From Tetrahymena thermophila SB210 (Eukaryota; Ciliophora; Oligohymenophorea; Hymenostomatida; Tetrahymenidae): 64,000 nucleotides of DNA. The notes under the pieces are model-generated. The model was not told where the DNA came from. It made no database searches and was given only the letters and a program-made list of their open reading frames with translations. The stretch lies in NCBI RefSeq assembly GCF_000189635.1, contig NW_002476399.1:1-64000 (forward strand), given 5' to 3'. Position 1 is the first letter of the stretch. Every line of letters begins with the position of its first letter. Both the position numbers and the translations under genes were made by a program. Shown piece by piece: positions 1-13,471 of the stretch.

Positions 1-236
1 AACCCCAACCCCAACCCCAACCCCAACCCCAACCCCAACCCCAACCCCAACCCCAACCCCAACCCCAACCCCAACCCCAACCCCAACCCCAACCCCAACC
101 CCAACCCCAACCCCAACCCCAACCCCAACCCCAACCCCAACCCCAACCCCAACCCCAACCCCAACCCCAACCCCAACCCCAACCCCAACCCCAACCCCAA
201 CCCCAACCCCAACCCCAACCCCAACCCCAACCCCAA
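1..236. repeat. Macronuclear telomere, C4A2 strand
   Basis: Thirty-nine uninterrupted, perfect AACCCC hexamers followed by AA. This is the C-rich strand of the GGGGTT telomere added by telomerase in Tetrahymena and related oligohymenophorean ciliates. It marks position 1 as a true chromosome end. The change to unique AT-rich sequence after position 236 is abrupt, with no degenerate telomere-like units. Confidence 0.98.
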
Positions 237-1443
237 ATAATATCATTCAATCAATCAATCATAATTTTGAAAAATTAATTATAAAAATTTGCATTTATTA
301 TATTTTTTAAAATAAAATATTATTTTTAACTGATTTTAGATTTTCATAAGCTAGTAGAATTATTTAATAAAAAATATTTTTATTTTCACAAAAAAATGCT
401 TTCAATCTAATTACTTTTTTGATTTGATTAATTAATTAAAAAAACAAAATATTTAAAATGAAACTGGTCCAAAATGTAAAAACATTTCTTTTTCTAAACT
501 TTCCTAACTCTAAAGTTTGAAACTCAATTCCAAGTAAAAATTAGTATTTATTTTATTATAAAATTTAAAAAATAATTAATTAATTATCTTTTTTCAAAAT
601 ATTGTAATATTTATTTAAATATACATTAATTTTTGATTTAGTTTTTTTAAAAGATATTTATTGTTTTATTTAATAGTTTAATTTAAAATTATTAAATATA
701 TCATTTAGTTCTATAAACATAATACAGCTAAAAGATACCCTTATTTAATTATGAAATTTAATATTTAATTTATGAATTTAAATAAATAAAAATACACTAT
801 ATTATATTTAATAATTTTTATAATACATTTTTATTCTAAGCTGATCAATCAATTTGTTAATAAATTTATTGCTCAATAAAAAAATATCAAAAAAATTTTT
901 TATTTTAAAAATGATCATTTGATTTTATAAATTTAGATTTAATTAAATTTAAAATAAAAAAAATAAATAATTTAATTTAAAATATAAATTTTCATAAAAT
1001 TGAATTATTTAAACATGAAGTAAATGAAAGTCTTTGTATTTATTAAATTCAAATTTTATTGGATTATTATCATACCAAACAAATAAATAACCAATATAAA
1101 AATGAAAATTTAAATTCCTCTAAATCTCTTAAAAATAAAATGAATCAGTTTACAAAATAAATTTAGAATTCTAATTGAAATATTTGTCTGTCTTTAAATA
1201 AATAAATGAATTTTATTATAAAAATTTAATTTATTCAAAGTTACAAATCATTAATTTATATTTGAAACTAATAAATTAAGATTAATAATGTTTTAATAGA
1301 ATGAAAATACTATCTCATTCATAGATTAGTTTGAATTTTTAAAAAGATACCAGCTAAATAATAAAAATTATTGATTTTTGATTATTTATTTATTTATAAA
1401 TATTAGGCCTTTTTTTATAGCAAAAAGCGATTCACAAATAAAT
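237..1443. other. Subtelomeric gene-free DNA
   Basis: Extremely AT-rich. It starts with a short run of ATCA units (about 245-261) and otherwise shows only homopolymer and TTTA/AATT tracts. No reading frame with coding character was seen in either strand. It must contain the promoter of the tectonic-like gene starting at 1444. Confidence 0.6.
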
Positions 1444-2901
1444 ATGAATACAACTAAAAATATAAAAGCAAGGAACATTTTTAAGGTTTTAATAATAAAT
1501 TTGATATTAATTACAGCAACTTTAGGTGCTTTCTTAAACTGTCCATGTGATTAATCTTCTACAGATTGTGATCTTTACTGTTGCTGTGATCAAAAATGTG
1601 ATGATTATAATATATAAATATGGAAGAATAATTTTTAATGTGCTTATTAAAGTAAATTGGTTTTTAAGTAGATTATTCTAAGCGAAATATTAAAATTAAT
1701 TTAAAATATAGCGTACAATACAGTTTGTTACAACAAAGGAACTATGTTTAGTATCAGCGAAAGAATTGCAGGAATTCAGTCTATTACAGATTCTTCAAAT
1801 TAAAATTTAAAATGCATTAATGTAGATTAAGATACTATATTATCTACTCCAAATACAATAAGTGCCGATGATATAAGCAAGTTTAAATTATATGTGCAAT
1901 CACAACCTGCAGTTTCTTTAGACACCACTCCGAATCTAATTGATGGACTAGATTAACATTATTCAGATTATTCAGCATTTTTAATTTCCTACTCTTCAAA
2001 TTCAATTTATAAAAATGAAAATTATAATAATAATCAAAATATTAAATGTGATACCTAAGCAATTACACTAAATGCGATTAATAATAATAAATATATGTGT
2101 ATAGGAGAAACTCTTCATATTTTTGGTGGAGCTCCCACTATTCAAATTACTTAAAAATAATCATCAAGTTAAAGCACTTGTACATCTTCAGCCAATTAAT
2201 CCAAATGCATAATTCCCTATTTAAAATCTGGTTATAGCAAAAATCCTATTTATTTATAATCCACCCAAAATTTCTTCTTTTAGAATACTACGGCTTCAAC
2301 ATTACCAATGAAGTAAAATAAATTTATTTATTTATTTATTATTTTTTATTAACTTATCAAAATAAATCATTATTTTTAATTAATTAAGTTTCTTGTATAG
2401 ATTTTTAATAAAAAAATATATAAAACATATTAAAAGTCTTGTTAAAACTTCAAAAAGAATCAAATTTTTAATTGAAATTAAAAGTAATCATTAAAGAAGA
2501 TATAAATAATGTGATTAAAATCATTTAATAATCAATTAATCAATCAATATTTTTGCTATTTAACTAATTATATTTTATTACCAACTAATAAAAAATTTGA
2601 ATTTAATTATTAAATAGACCATATTTCTAGAGAACAGAAGTAATATATGATAGTATCGATTATAATTCTTGGATGATAGAAAACTCAATGCCAACTACTC
2701 CAACATTTTTCCCATAACTCCCTCCAGTAATATTTAAAATAATAATTTATTAATCAATCAAAATATTAACAAAAATAAAATAAAATAAAATAATAATAGG
2801 ACATTTTCTACCCAATTTGGTTTGAGTCTAATTAGTAATCAGGAAGAATATTACAATTTTAAACTATAATTTTATTGTTAATTTTAAATGTTTTTATATG
2901 A
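1444..2901 (+). CDS. Tectonic-like cysteine-rich secreted/membrane protein
   Basis: Three exons are seen: 1444-2312, 2618-2726 and 2800-2901. The introns are GTAAAA...TAG and GTAATA...TAG, the phases agree, and the product is 359 residues ending at TGA. Residues about 10-27 form a hydrophobic signal or anchor segment. A dense cysteine motif follows, CPCD...DCDLYCCCDQKCDD, which is the hallmark of the tectonic (TCTN, DUF1619) N-terminus. Tectonics are transition-zone proteins of the ciliary membrane gate. Further cysteines are scattered through the middle, and the C-terminus is a short hydrophobic stretch (TIILLLILNVFI). The protein is roughly half the length of animal tectonics, so it may be a short paralog. 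Family assignment rests on the cysteine motif; ciliary-gate function is inferred. It is the first gene from the telomere. Confidence 0.72.
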
Positions 2902-3040
2902 ATATTTTTTATCGCTTTGAACTAGCTAGATAGATAGATAACTCTTAATTTTATTAAGGGATAATAAATAATTAATTAGTTAAGCTTTTTTTTATTCAAT
3001 ACAAAATTATTTTAATTTAAACGTTCGTTTTCTTTCTTTT

Positions 3041-4717
3041 TCATTTTTGCTTTTTGTCTTTCTTTTTTTAACTTCTGCTTCTGTCTCTTTTGGAATCGTG
3101 CTTTCTGTCTCTATTTTTATCTTTTCTGCTGGCAGATACAGATGATCTCGAATATGTTCTTGAAGGAGAGAGAGATCTCTTTCTCTTTTTTTCCTTACTA
3201 GCACTCCTTCTTTCTCTACTTTTACTATTTCTTTTTCTATCTCTGCTGTTGCTTCTATTTTTTTCTCTCTTTTTATCTCTACTATCACTTCTTTTTCTAT
3301 CTTTATTACCCTATTTCCTTTCCTATCTTTCATTACTATGGCTTCTTTTTCTATCTTTTTTTGAGTGTCTACTTTCATATTCAGTATCATCTTTTTCTTA
3401 AGAACGTGAATCATTTCTCCTTTTGTGCTGATGATGATCTATTTTTAATTAAAATGCATTTATTTTTACAAATTTAATTTATGTTTTGTTTAAATTACTT
3501 AAATTTTCATCTTATTTACTACTATCACTTCTATTCTCTTATTCTTTTCTATTGTTTCTGTACCTTTCTCTTTCTCTTTCCTTAAATGAGTCTAATCTCT
3601 CTTTCTTATTAGCATATTTATCCTCACCTTAATCAAATACCATTTTATGCTTTGATGTGTTATAGTTGTTATTTCTATAAAATTTAGAAAACTCTATGTT
3701 TTCAAATGATGTTTCAAGCTTTTTATTGCTTTAATTTTGGTTGGGCTTTTTATTATTCTTAAATTTTTAAAGACTTTAACAAAAATCAACATGAACTCTT
3801 CTTTCATCAATAAGGGCTCCTTTCATTTTAAAGTATGCTTCTTGACAAGACTTTTCAGTTTCAAACTCTATAAACGCATATTGCAATGATTAACCTGTCT
3901 TCCAATCTCTAACAACTTCGCATCTAGTAATAACTCCAAACCTAGAGAATATAATTTCCAAATCTCTTTCTTAAGTCACAGGATTTAGTTAACAAACAAA
4001 TAAAACGTTTTCAGGTGGTCTCATGTCTGCATCAGGAATATCACCAATCATTTGAAGTTTGATTTCCCTCATCTTTTAAATTTATAATTTGGCTTCTTCA
4101 ATAATTTCTTCCTCTGTTTTGTCTGATTCATTTAAAATTTTCTCCTTTTCATAAAATTCTAGTCTATCATTGTCACTCTTTTCTATTGGCAGAGGCGATT
4201 AATCAGGCTCTACTAAATTTTCTGGATCTTCAAATGGATCATCAATAACTATAGTATGTAGAATTCTATGATTTATGTAAGGTTTATTATCATTGTCTAC
4301 GATTACATCTGTGTTGAATTTTTCAAGTATATCAATGCCTACTTAAACCTAGCCAAAAATAGTGTGCTTTTCATCAAAATGTTATAAATGAGAGCTCGTC
4401 AAAGTTATAAAAAATTCGGAAGTATTTCTATCCTAGCCTATATTTGAAGTTGAAAGCAACCCAATTTTATTGTGTTTATTGGTAGGATCTATTTCATCAT
4501 GAATATATTACTGATCTCCTCCTGTTTCAACAAAAACAGTGGTTGCTTTCTTTGATTTAATTGATGTTAAGTAATTCTTTTAAACTTCATAAAAAAGGGC
4601 ATTGTTGTAATGTTTAAGCTTGCATAACTTTAAAAAGTTTTTGCTTATTTCAGGTGCTTTCTAAACAAATAAATCTACTTCTAAATCGCCTAACGACGTT
4701 TCTATAATTAAAGACAT
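3041..4717 (-). CDS. PPIL4: PPIL4-like cyclophilin with RRM and RS tail
   Basis: Starts at the ATG at 4717 ([17 protein letters not shown]) and ends at TGA 3041-3043. It is 558 residues if read through, or 538 if the probable 60-nt intron 3439-3498 (GTAATT...TAG, in frame) is removed. Residues 1 to about 165 are a cyclophilin-type peptidyl-prolyl isomerase domain ending in a VIDDPFEDP motif typical of PPIL4. Residues about 233-310 are an RRM with RNP2 (VLFVCQL) and RNP1 (YAFIEF). It contains [16 protein letters not shown] and VVRDWKTG, very close to PPIL4 of animals. The tail is rich in RS/RD/KR repeats, as in splicing factors. The cyclophilin arginine normally in FHRV is absent (FYEVQ here), so catalysis is doubtful. 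Known role of the family: nuclear, spliceosome-associated. Oriented tail-to-tail with the tectonic-like gene. Confidence 0.9.
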
Positions 4718-5974
4718 TGAATAAAACCTTTTAATTTGATTATTTCAAATAAATAAAAAGATAAATCAATCAATCAATATTTTGATTAATTAACAAATTG
4801 AAGATATTTTATTATTAGAAATTATTTATTTAATTTTAGTTTTTATCTAGCCAGAAATTAATTATAAATCAATTGAATTAATTATCTTAAATTCATTAAA
4901 AAAATAAACTTGTAGGTCGAAATGCTAATTATAAATTGTTAATATTTTCTTTAATTTTTATTATTTTTTTTTTCTTAATTTTCAAATTTTATTTTTTTAT
5001 CTTTGTTTATTCATTTATTTTTCAGTTATGATTGTTTTTTTAATTTTCTTTTTTTTTTTGAATTTTTATTTTAATAAATCATTAATTTTTCTCTCATTTT
5101 CTGTTTTTTATAGATACTTTATCTTATTTATTAGATAGATAGATACAAGGCGAGCTTATTTGCATTAAAATTATTTCTAAAATAAATAAATTGAGTTTAT
5201 AAAAATATGGCATTACAAGGAAAAATGTGTGTTTTATTATTATTATTCGATTAATCCATTTGCTATGTATTTATTTATGTTTCAAGTTTTGTTATTATTC
5301 ATATTAAACAGGATGCGATTTCATTAAGAAATAGAATCTGTAGTAAAATCGACATGTTTTAGGTATTGCAATTTTGTTTAATTCTGAATTAACAGAAATT
5401 ATTTTACAGATTCTCGGGTATTTTCTTTTAAAAACTTATATGAATAATAATTTTTCTTGAAACATATTAACGATTTTTGTTTTTTTTTGTTTAATTTTTT
5501 ATCAATTAAATATTTGATTTTTTTTGATTTTATAAATAATTTATAGTTAAAAATTTATTAAGTGAGAAGGTAAATAGAAGAAATTAAGTTAATAAATAAA
5601 TAAATAAAAAAGTCTTTGTCTAAACTGATTATCTCAAAATGAATAGAAAGAATATACTTTTCCCAAAATGGTAAATTAATAAATTCAGAAATTGACTTGA
5701 AATTAATTCTTAAGTAAATACTTTGTTTTAATCGAAACAACAATAGATAAGTAATCAATTTTAGTAATTATTTATTTTTAATTAAAAGAAAATAAATTAA
5801 ATATTTTGTTAGAAAATTTAATAGAAAAACATAAAGATAAATTTTAGGAGATATTACATTATAATGTATTTAAATACAAATTATTATTAATTTTTTTTTT
5901 TTGTTAAATTCTGTTAGTTAGTTATTTATGAATGAAAATTTAATTTGAGTTATTATTTTAATCTATTTTAAATT
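4718..5974. other. AT-rich intergenic region
   Basis: Lies between the start of the PPIL4-like gene and the stop of the first MFS gene. Poly-T and TTTA tracts dominate. Apart from the tentative small frame at 5207-5443, nothing coding was recognised. A 66-codon minus frame near 5558-5758 is low-complexity and hydrophobic and is not believed. Confidence 0.5.
5207..5443 (+). CDS. Tentative small open frame, unknown
   Basis: A 78-codon frame (MALQGKMCVLLLLFD...) ends in TGA and uses TAA/TAG codons as glutamine. It could be split by short introns, since GTATTT...AAACAG at about 5258-5311 would be phase-compatible. Its local base composition is slightly less AT-rich than the flanks. No family was recognised. 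It may be a chance frame in AT-rich DNA. It lies alone on the plus strand between two minus-strand genes. Confidence 0.2.
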
Positions 5975-8390
5975 TCAATCATCTTCACTGTCTTATTTCA
6001 TATTAAAATTTATTTACTCATCATTTTCATGATCAGAATGTCTACCTTCTGAGAGTACTTCGTCATGATCGCCTCTTTCATAATCATCATCACCTGAATC
6101 AGAGAGTAAAGTATCAGATAAGGCATCGAAGTCTTTAGCAGTAACCTAGTTAGCTGCCAAATTTGTTTCAACATTCTCAACCTTAATTAAATTTTCATCA
6201 TTTTTAACTTATTCGGATGATACAATTTAGCTTGCTTTATTTTCTTGAGTCATTTATGAATATTCCAAAGCCTCTTATTTTGTTACTTTGATTGCATGTT
6301 GACTGTAAGATTAAGCTCTTTTAGATTAGGCCCTAGTTAACCTTTGCTATTGTTTAAAACCTCTATAAGCACCTCCAACAGTCAAGTAAAGGATAAAAAT
6401 AGATGCTACAAAAGCAGCTATGCATCTTGATGTGTTCATAAACTTTTCAATGTCATCTCCATTGAAACTGTCATAGAGAAGACCTGAAACAAAAGGTCCT
6501 AAAAACAGACCTAGAGAGTACCCAGCCATAAAGATACCAGAACTCATATCGCTACAAGCTCTTGTTAGTTTAGCGTCAGCGACAAGCATATTCCTTTCCT
6601 TAAGCTCTTTGTTAAGGATAAGCTCAATTAGTTCAGGTATAATTGGTAAAATAGTCATAGCAAATGCTACATTTGTTACACATTGCCCAATTGTCACTAT
6701 ATACCATAGATTGTCGCCTGATGGTAACCCAAAGTATTTTTCAGGTGCTTAAATTTCTACACCAATAGAAGCAATTAAAACTCCAGTTAACAAAATCAAT
6801 TTTCTATTAACATACTTTGATATTCTAGGCATGAGATGCAAGCATGCAATATAAAAAACTGATCCTAACGGATAGACATAACCAGAAATATCATCATTTA
6901 AGCCTAGATTTTCCATATGTTCTGTGTATAATGTATTAATATAGGAGGCTGCAGTTAACCCAGCAACTAAAACCATAAAGGTAAAAAATATATATCTATT
7001 TGACAAGCATTTTAAAGAAGACACTTTATCAAGATCTTTCTTAGATTTAATATCAGGAGGAAGCCATCTTATTGTAATCAAGCAGCACATAAAGAGGAAA
7101 CTTAAAATATAAAAAGGCATTTAATTACCAAGTCCTGTGTACATGACTTAACCTAAAATTGGTCCTAAAATTGTACCTAGTGCAGTTAAAGTTTCCATGA
7201 TACTAATTTTTTTCTAAACACTATTTTTAATTAATATAAATCAATGAATATTTATTCATTTTTTGCAAAAATAATTTCTCAAATTCTCAAAATTCAAGTC
7301 AAATAGTGGTAAAAAATGTCATTTTATGTTATTAAATAACTATCAAAATTATTCTGAAGCAAGTAATTTTTATGACAAGAAAATAAATTAATTATAAATG
7401 ATTTTTAAAATCCTTCAAAATTTCTTCTTTCTTTCATTCATTCATTATATTTTTTGAACTTAACATATTTTTACAATATTTATTCTTTTATTATAAAAGC
7501 AATTACGTAATAATTTATAATCAAATATCCACTCATTTAAAACAAATGATATAGTGTAAGATTTCCGATTAATATTAATTCATAAGACCAAATTTAAGAA
7601 TCTGATTTCAGTTTTTCTTAAGATACTTTTTAAAAAAGTAATTAATTTAGCACTCCTAAAAAGTTGTTGGTGAATAAGGAGATAAAATATAATAATCATC
7701 AACAAAGGAAAAGCTACTTAAATATAAGCTTTTAAATACTAGAATTAACATACTATTTTTTAAATTTTCTTTTTATCTTTAATTTAATTTACATAATATA
7801 TTTGACTTTTTTACATTTTTGATATGACTAAAAAAGCTAAAAATAAAAGCTTAACTTTATCGGATCTGATAAAGTAAATGTTAAAATGATTACGAATCTG
7901 GCCAAAGCTGTGGGACATACCCAAAGGATGAAGATCCATAAGCAGATCTTGCAGCTCCTTGGATGAATCTTGAAGTAGCAGATAGAATAATAAAAACCTT
8001 ATCATTTTTCAAGTTACTCAAAGCTCCAAAGGATGCTATTGATATCGATTAAAATATCAAACCCCAAATCATAAGATTCTTTTTACCTAGTCTGCCCATC
8101 ATCTATCCTACAATTAACGATGTAAGAAAACTACCAATAGGATTAAATGAAAGTATAAGTCCTATCATTGTAGAAGTAACACCAATATCTTTTGCTATAG
8201 GAGGAAAGAATGGCACAATAATAGATACAGCAGCATTCTAAAAAAAGTTCATTGAAGAAAGAGCAATCAAGTTCGCATCTAAACCGCATATGGTCTTCAG
8301 TGGAGGACTTTCATACTTTGCAGTTTTTGATTCAGTACGAGATACCAAAGGCTGTTTTATTTGCTCTTGTGAGCTATTATTTCTTGACAT
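5975..8390 (-). CDS. MFS transporter, SLC18B1-like, paralog 1
   Basis: Exon 1 is 8390-7894 and exon 2 is 7220-5975, separated by a 673-nt GTAATC...TAG intron. The joined frame is 580 residues and ends at TGA 5975-5977. About twelve hydrophobic segments are visible. Key motifs: NFFQNAAVSIIVPFFPP in TM1, the MFS loop signature GRLGKKN after TM2, FIQGAARSAYGSSSFGY in the TM4-5 region, and METLTALGTILGPILG after the splice junction (WPDS/VQKKIS). The second half has a matching SLGLFLGPFVSG. This pattern matches the SLC18 (vesicular amine/polyamine) branch, especially SLC18B1-like proteins; the substrate is not known. The N-terminus and the long acidic C-terminal tail (with LSDTLLSDSGDDDYERG) are cytosolic by prediction. 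It is one of three tandem copies. Confidence 0.85.
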
Positions 8391-9319
8391 TGTTTTTTTT
8401 TTTAATATTTATATATTTTTTGTTTTCTTCCAAATATTAAGATAGCTTTTTAGTAAATATTAAGTTTATCAAATTAATTTTGATTGAATTATGGATATTT
8501 GAATTCATTTATAAACAAATATTTACATTATACTTCTAAAATACTTCTAATAAAAAACCACAATTGCAACATTTCTTCAAATAAAGAGCTTTCTTACTCA
8601 AGAATAAAAAATTCTTATATCGCATCGATGGCTATTTTCTTCTCATACATTTCTCTACAACTACATAGAAATTTATTTATTTATTTTTTTCTTTTTTTAT
8701 TTCTATGTATTTCTAATTTAATTACACTTACGACAATAAAAATTTTTGATAAAGCTTTTAAAAATGTTCATTTACTCAATTAACATATTTCTGCTATTTA
8801 TTGTAAACTATCTATTTAAAAAGTCTAAACTAATTTCATAAAAATCACAGATCATTAAATTTATTTTACTTCTAATTTAAAGCACTCATTTCATTTTTAT
8901 AACCAAAGATAATTCGATCTCAAAAATTCAAAAGTATTTCATTATTCTCAGAAATTTAAGCTTTTAGTTTGTCTAGAATTTTGTTATATTTTAATTAAGT
9001 AAGAATCTTTGCGAATTAGCCTTGTAAATAATAAAAAATTCTTTCCAAATTATTAAATTATAACCTAAAAGATAGATAGGTGTTTTAATTAAGAGGTATC
9101 GAAAAAATTATATTTAAAAAATCCTTCTTCATTTAATATTGAATAAGAGAGAGTAACTTGATTAAGTATTATAAAAATAGAAATTGAGAATGAATTGTTT
9201 AAAATAAATAGCTTATATATTATCAATATAAATAAATTTAATATTAATTAATAGTTTTTTTACTTTGTTATAGATTAGATCAATTTACTAAATAAATAAA
9301 TCCCAATTAATTATTATAA
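8391..9319. other. Intergenic region between MFS paralogs 1 and 2
   Basis: AT-rich spacer holding the promoter of paralog 1 and the 3' flank of paralog 2. A plus-strand 99-codon frame at 8484-8783 is hydrophobic and low-complexity and has no support as a gene. Nothing else was recognised. Confidence 0.5.
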
Positions 9320-11674
9320 TCAAACATCTTCTTTCATATTAAAATTAACTTCACCCTCATCTCCAAAATCTGAGTTTCTACCATCAGAAAAATCCTCTCT
9401 AAATGCTCCGTTTTCTTCATTGCCTGAATCAGAGAGGAGAACATCAGATAAGGCATCAAAATCTCTTTCTTTTAGTTAGCTTATTACTATACTTTTTCCA
9501 AATTATTACTGAAAAGCCTAATTTTATTGTTCATTTTTCACTGCCTCCTAAGTAACTATTTAGGTAAAATTATTATTTTGAGAATTTTCTGTAACTTGTT
9601 ATATGATCTCTTATCTTGTTACTTTGAGTTAATTATTACTGTATGCATATGATTTTTTCAATCTAGATTGTGTTAGCTTGTGCTACTATTTGAAACCTCT
9701 ATAGGCACCTCCAACTGTTAAATAAAGGATAAATGTTGCTGCAACAAAAGCAGCTATGCATCTTGAAGTGTTCATAAATTATTAAATATCTCCTCCATCA
9801 AAACTATCATAAAGAAGACCAGACACAAAAGGTCCTAAGAACAGACCAAGAGAGTAGCCAGCCATAAAAATTCCAGAACTCATATCGCTGCATGCTCTTG
9901 TTAATTTTGCATCTGCTTCTAAGAGATTTCTTTCTTTCAGCTCTTTATTAAGTATTAACTCTATGAATTCAGGAATACTAGGTAGTATAATCATAGCAAA
10001 CGCAATATTGGTTACACACTATCCAATTGTCACTATATACCATCTATTATCGCCTGATGGCAGTCCAAGGTATTTCTCAGGAGCCTATATTTCAACACCT
10101 AAAGTCGCAATAAGAGTTCCCATAGATAAAATTAATTTTCTGCTTACAAATTTTGAAATCCTAGGGAGAATATGCAAACAGCCAATATAAAATAGTGAAC
10201 CAATAGGGTAAACGTATCCAGAAATGTTATCACTTAATCCCAAGTTTTCCATATGTTAAGTAAATAATGTATTTATGTAAGACTAGGAAGTTAATCCTGC
10301 AACTAAAACCAAAAAGGTAAAAAATATATACCTGTTTGATAAGCATTGCAGAGAAGATACCTTTTCTATATCTTTTTTGGAATTAGCATCAGCAGGAAGC
10401 CATCTAAGAGTCAGCAAGCAGCAAAAGAAGAGAAAACCTAGTATATAAAAAGGCATTTGGCTTCCCAATCCTGTATACATAACTTAGCCTACAATAGGTC
10501 CTAAAATTGTTCCTAGCGCAGTTAAAGTTTCCATGATACTAATTTTTTTCTGTACACTAATTTAAAATATAAATCATTATTTATGGATTCATCTTTATTC
10601 TAATAATCATTGCAAAATAATATTATCAAAAAAAAAAATTAAAAAAATGATCAATTTAATTTTATGCAAAAAATCAAGAAATCTAATTAACTCAGAAAAA
10701 ATTTATTTCTATTCAGTTTTCATCAAATATATTTTTTAATTATCTAAATAAAAGATCTATTTTTAGATTTTATAACAAATTTATAAACAAAGTAAGAAAA
10801 GTGATCTCTTGATTTATTATTAATTTTACTAATCAACATTTTAAGCTTAATTTTTACTAAAAGTTAAATAAAATCAAAACTTAAAAATAAATACCCTATT
10901 ACATCTAAATCTATTAAAAAAAAAATTTATAACATCTTTGACCATATCAGTTTTATAAATTAGCCAAAAATAATGATAATAATAAGCATAAAATTCCGTG
11001 ATTTAGAAGAAGTATGGTATTTTATTTAGTACTCTTTTCTTGCTTTATGCTTCATTTATTCGATTTAATTAATGCTATATTTTTGTTTCAAATATATAAT
11101 TGCATCATCTAAATAATTTAATCTTTGGTTTTTATAATCATATAGAGTATGATATGTAAATTAAAAAGAATTACGAGTCTGGCCACAATTGAGGTACATA
11201 ACCAAAAGATGAAGATCCATAAGCTGATCTAGCAGCTCCTTAAACAAATCTGGCAAAAGCAGACAAAATGATGAAAACTATGCTACTATGTAAGTTACTT
11301 AGAGCTCCAAATGAAGCTATAGAGATAGATTAAAATATGAGTCCCCAAATCATAAGATTCTTTTTTCCTAGTCTACCCATCAACTGTGCTACAATCAAAG
11401 AAGTTAAAAAACTACCTATAGGATTAAATGCAAGGATGAGTCCAATCATTGTTGATGACACACCAATTTTACTAGCTATTGGTGGAAAGAATGGGACTAT
11501 AATAGATACAGCTGCATTCATAAAAAAGTTCATTGAAGAAAGGGCTATTAAATTAGCATCGATTCCAAAAAAAGTTTTTAGAGGGGGATTTTCATACTTT
11601 GCTCCTTTAGATTATGTACGGCTTACTAACTATTATTTAAGAGGCTCTTTAGAGCTATCATCATTATTCTGCAT
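9320..11674 (-). CDS. MFS transporter, SLC18B1-like, paralog 2
   Basis: Exon 1 is 11674-11175 and exon 2 is 10556-9320, with a 618-nt intron at exactly the same codon and phase as its neighbours (after LWPD, phase 2). The product is 578 residues. It starts MQNNDDSSKEPLKQQ, has a GRLGKKN loop motif, a METLTALGTILGP repeat and SLGLFLGPFVSGLLYDSF near the last helices. The acidic tail ends VNFNMKEDV, parallel to NFNMKQDSEDD in paralog 1. The tail keeps the serine/aspartate motif ALSDVLLSDSGNEENG. Sequence is closest to paralog 1, suggesting that these two separated last. The substrate is unknown. Confidence 0.85.
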
Positions 11675-13471
11675 ACTTTATAAAATACAACTTTAAAATA
11701 AATTAAACAAAAATATAAATTTAAAGATATTATTATAAAAATAAATAGATAGATAGATTTCAATATTTCAAAATTTAAACATCAAAAGTACTTCTTTTAA
11801 TTAAAAAAAATCCAAAATTAAATTGTTTGTTTTGTGGGGGTTTTAGCATCTTAGATCATTTGTTAGATTTAATTTAAAGTAATTTGATACTAAACGAAGA
11901 TACGTAATATAGAATTAAACTCGTATAAAGAGTATTAGTTTACAATCATAGATAACGTATGCATTTTTTAACACAAAATAATTATAAGAAAGCGATTGAC
12001 AAAAACTTATTTTAAAACCAATCGTTTTACTAAATTTACTTTGAAGAAACATTGTATATAAATCAATTCCACCTAATTAATTTCTATAAATTTATCATAA
12101 AATTAGATTGCAAAATTGTTATAAGTAAAGAAATTTAGTAATTTAGTGTAAAAATACATTTTTTAAGATTATCAAAATTATTTTATTTTAAATAAAAATG
12201 AATGGTTAATATAATTTTCATTATTGAACTTCCATTTACTTAGAATAAAAATCTGAAAAGATATAAATAAAATTGATAATAGATTTTGATGAATCAATTT
12301 TTAAATAAATTTTTGTATTAAAATGTTAAATAATTTCTACTTCTATTAAAGTTGCGCATTAAAAGATAAAATTTTGTAGAAATTTTAATAAATTAATAGC
12401 ATTTTTGATAAGGATTTTCTGCGAAATGTATGGTAAACCATTATAAATTTCACAAAAATAAATATTTGAATTACTTTGATAGTGAAAATGAGTAAATTAA
12501 TTATTTATTTTTTATGGAGTATTTGAAGCAAAGCTAATTAAATCATAAAAAATACAAATCTATGAGCTTTTCTAGTATGACTAAAAACAATGAGTTTTAT
12601 TAATTTCTTTCTTATATTTTTCAAAAATTTTATAGTAAATTATAAATTTGCATATTTTCTAAAAATTATTGATATTTATAAAAAAGTATTATTCTTTTTG
12701 CTAATTTAATTTTCCTTATTCAACAATAAATAATTGAATACTTAAATATATTTTTTATAATTCTTGAGTTAAATATTAGTTAAATTTTTTAATTTAACCT
12801 AACTATGAAAAAGTAAATTATTAGCAGAAATAAAATAGATTTCTTATAAATACAGTAATGTTAGAAAGATAGAAGATAGGGCACAATATGTAATAAAAAA
12901 AATTTTTTTTTAATATAACATTTTTATCATACTTTTAACTAAGTAATATTTAAATATTTTAAGAAATTTAAAAAAATACCTTTTAAAACCTCATCCAAAC
13001 TCTTTATAATTAATGATTTATTTTTAAATATTTTATTTTTTCATTTTAAAAAGTAAGAAATATGTATAATTTATAAATTTTATTAAAAGTTTTTTATAAT
13101 AAAAACGCATAAATCAAATAATTAATTTTAAAAGATTAAAATAAAAAATTAAATTTATTAATGTAATTAATTCTATTAAGATAACTTTTTTTGATTTGTA
13201 AAAATCTATTTTTGTTTTTTGTCTCTTTATTTTAGTAATAGCCTATTTACTATTTATTTTATTTTATGTTTAGTTGATTCATAATTTTTAATAATAAATA
13301 TTAAAAAATTAAATTAGCAAAAATGCAAAACAGAAATGAAAAATGCTAATAATTTAAACTAAAAAATTATAAATAGAAATCTATTAATTAATTATCAATC
13401 AATTATTGATAAAAACATAAATTAATAAAGATATCAAAATCATTTAAATTAAAACTAATAATGTAAATCAT

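Noticed and set aside
3090..3401. Plus-strand Leu/Ser-rich ORF and minus-strand Lys/Glu-rich ORF (3007-3414) over the same segment
   Set aside because: Both are off-frame readings of the RS-rich tail of the PPIL4-like gene, which reads cleanly with the ciliate code to TGA at 3041.
8484..8783. 99-codon plus-strand ORF between MFS genes
   Set aside because: Hydrophobic, Phe/Ile/Asn-rich text as expected from AT-rich DNA. No motif, no similarity among the paralogous spacers and no splice context.
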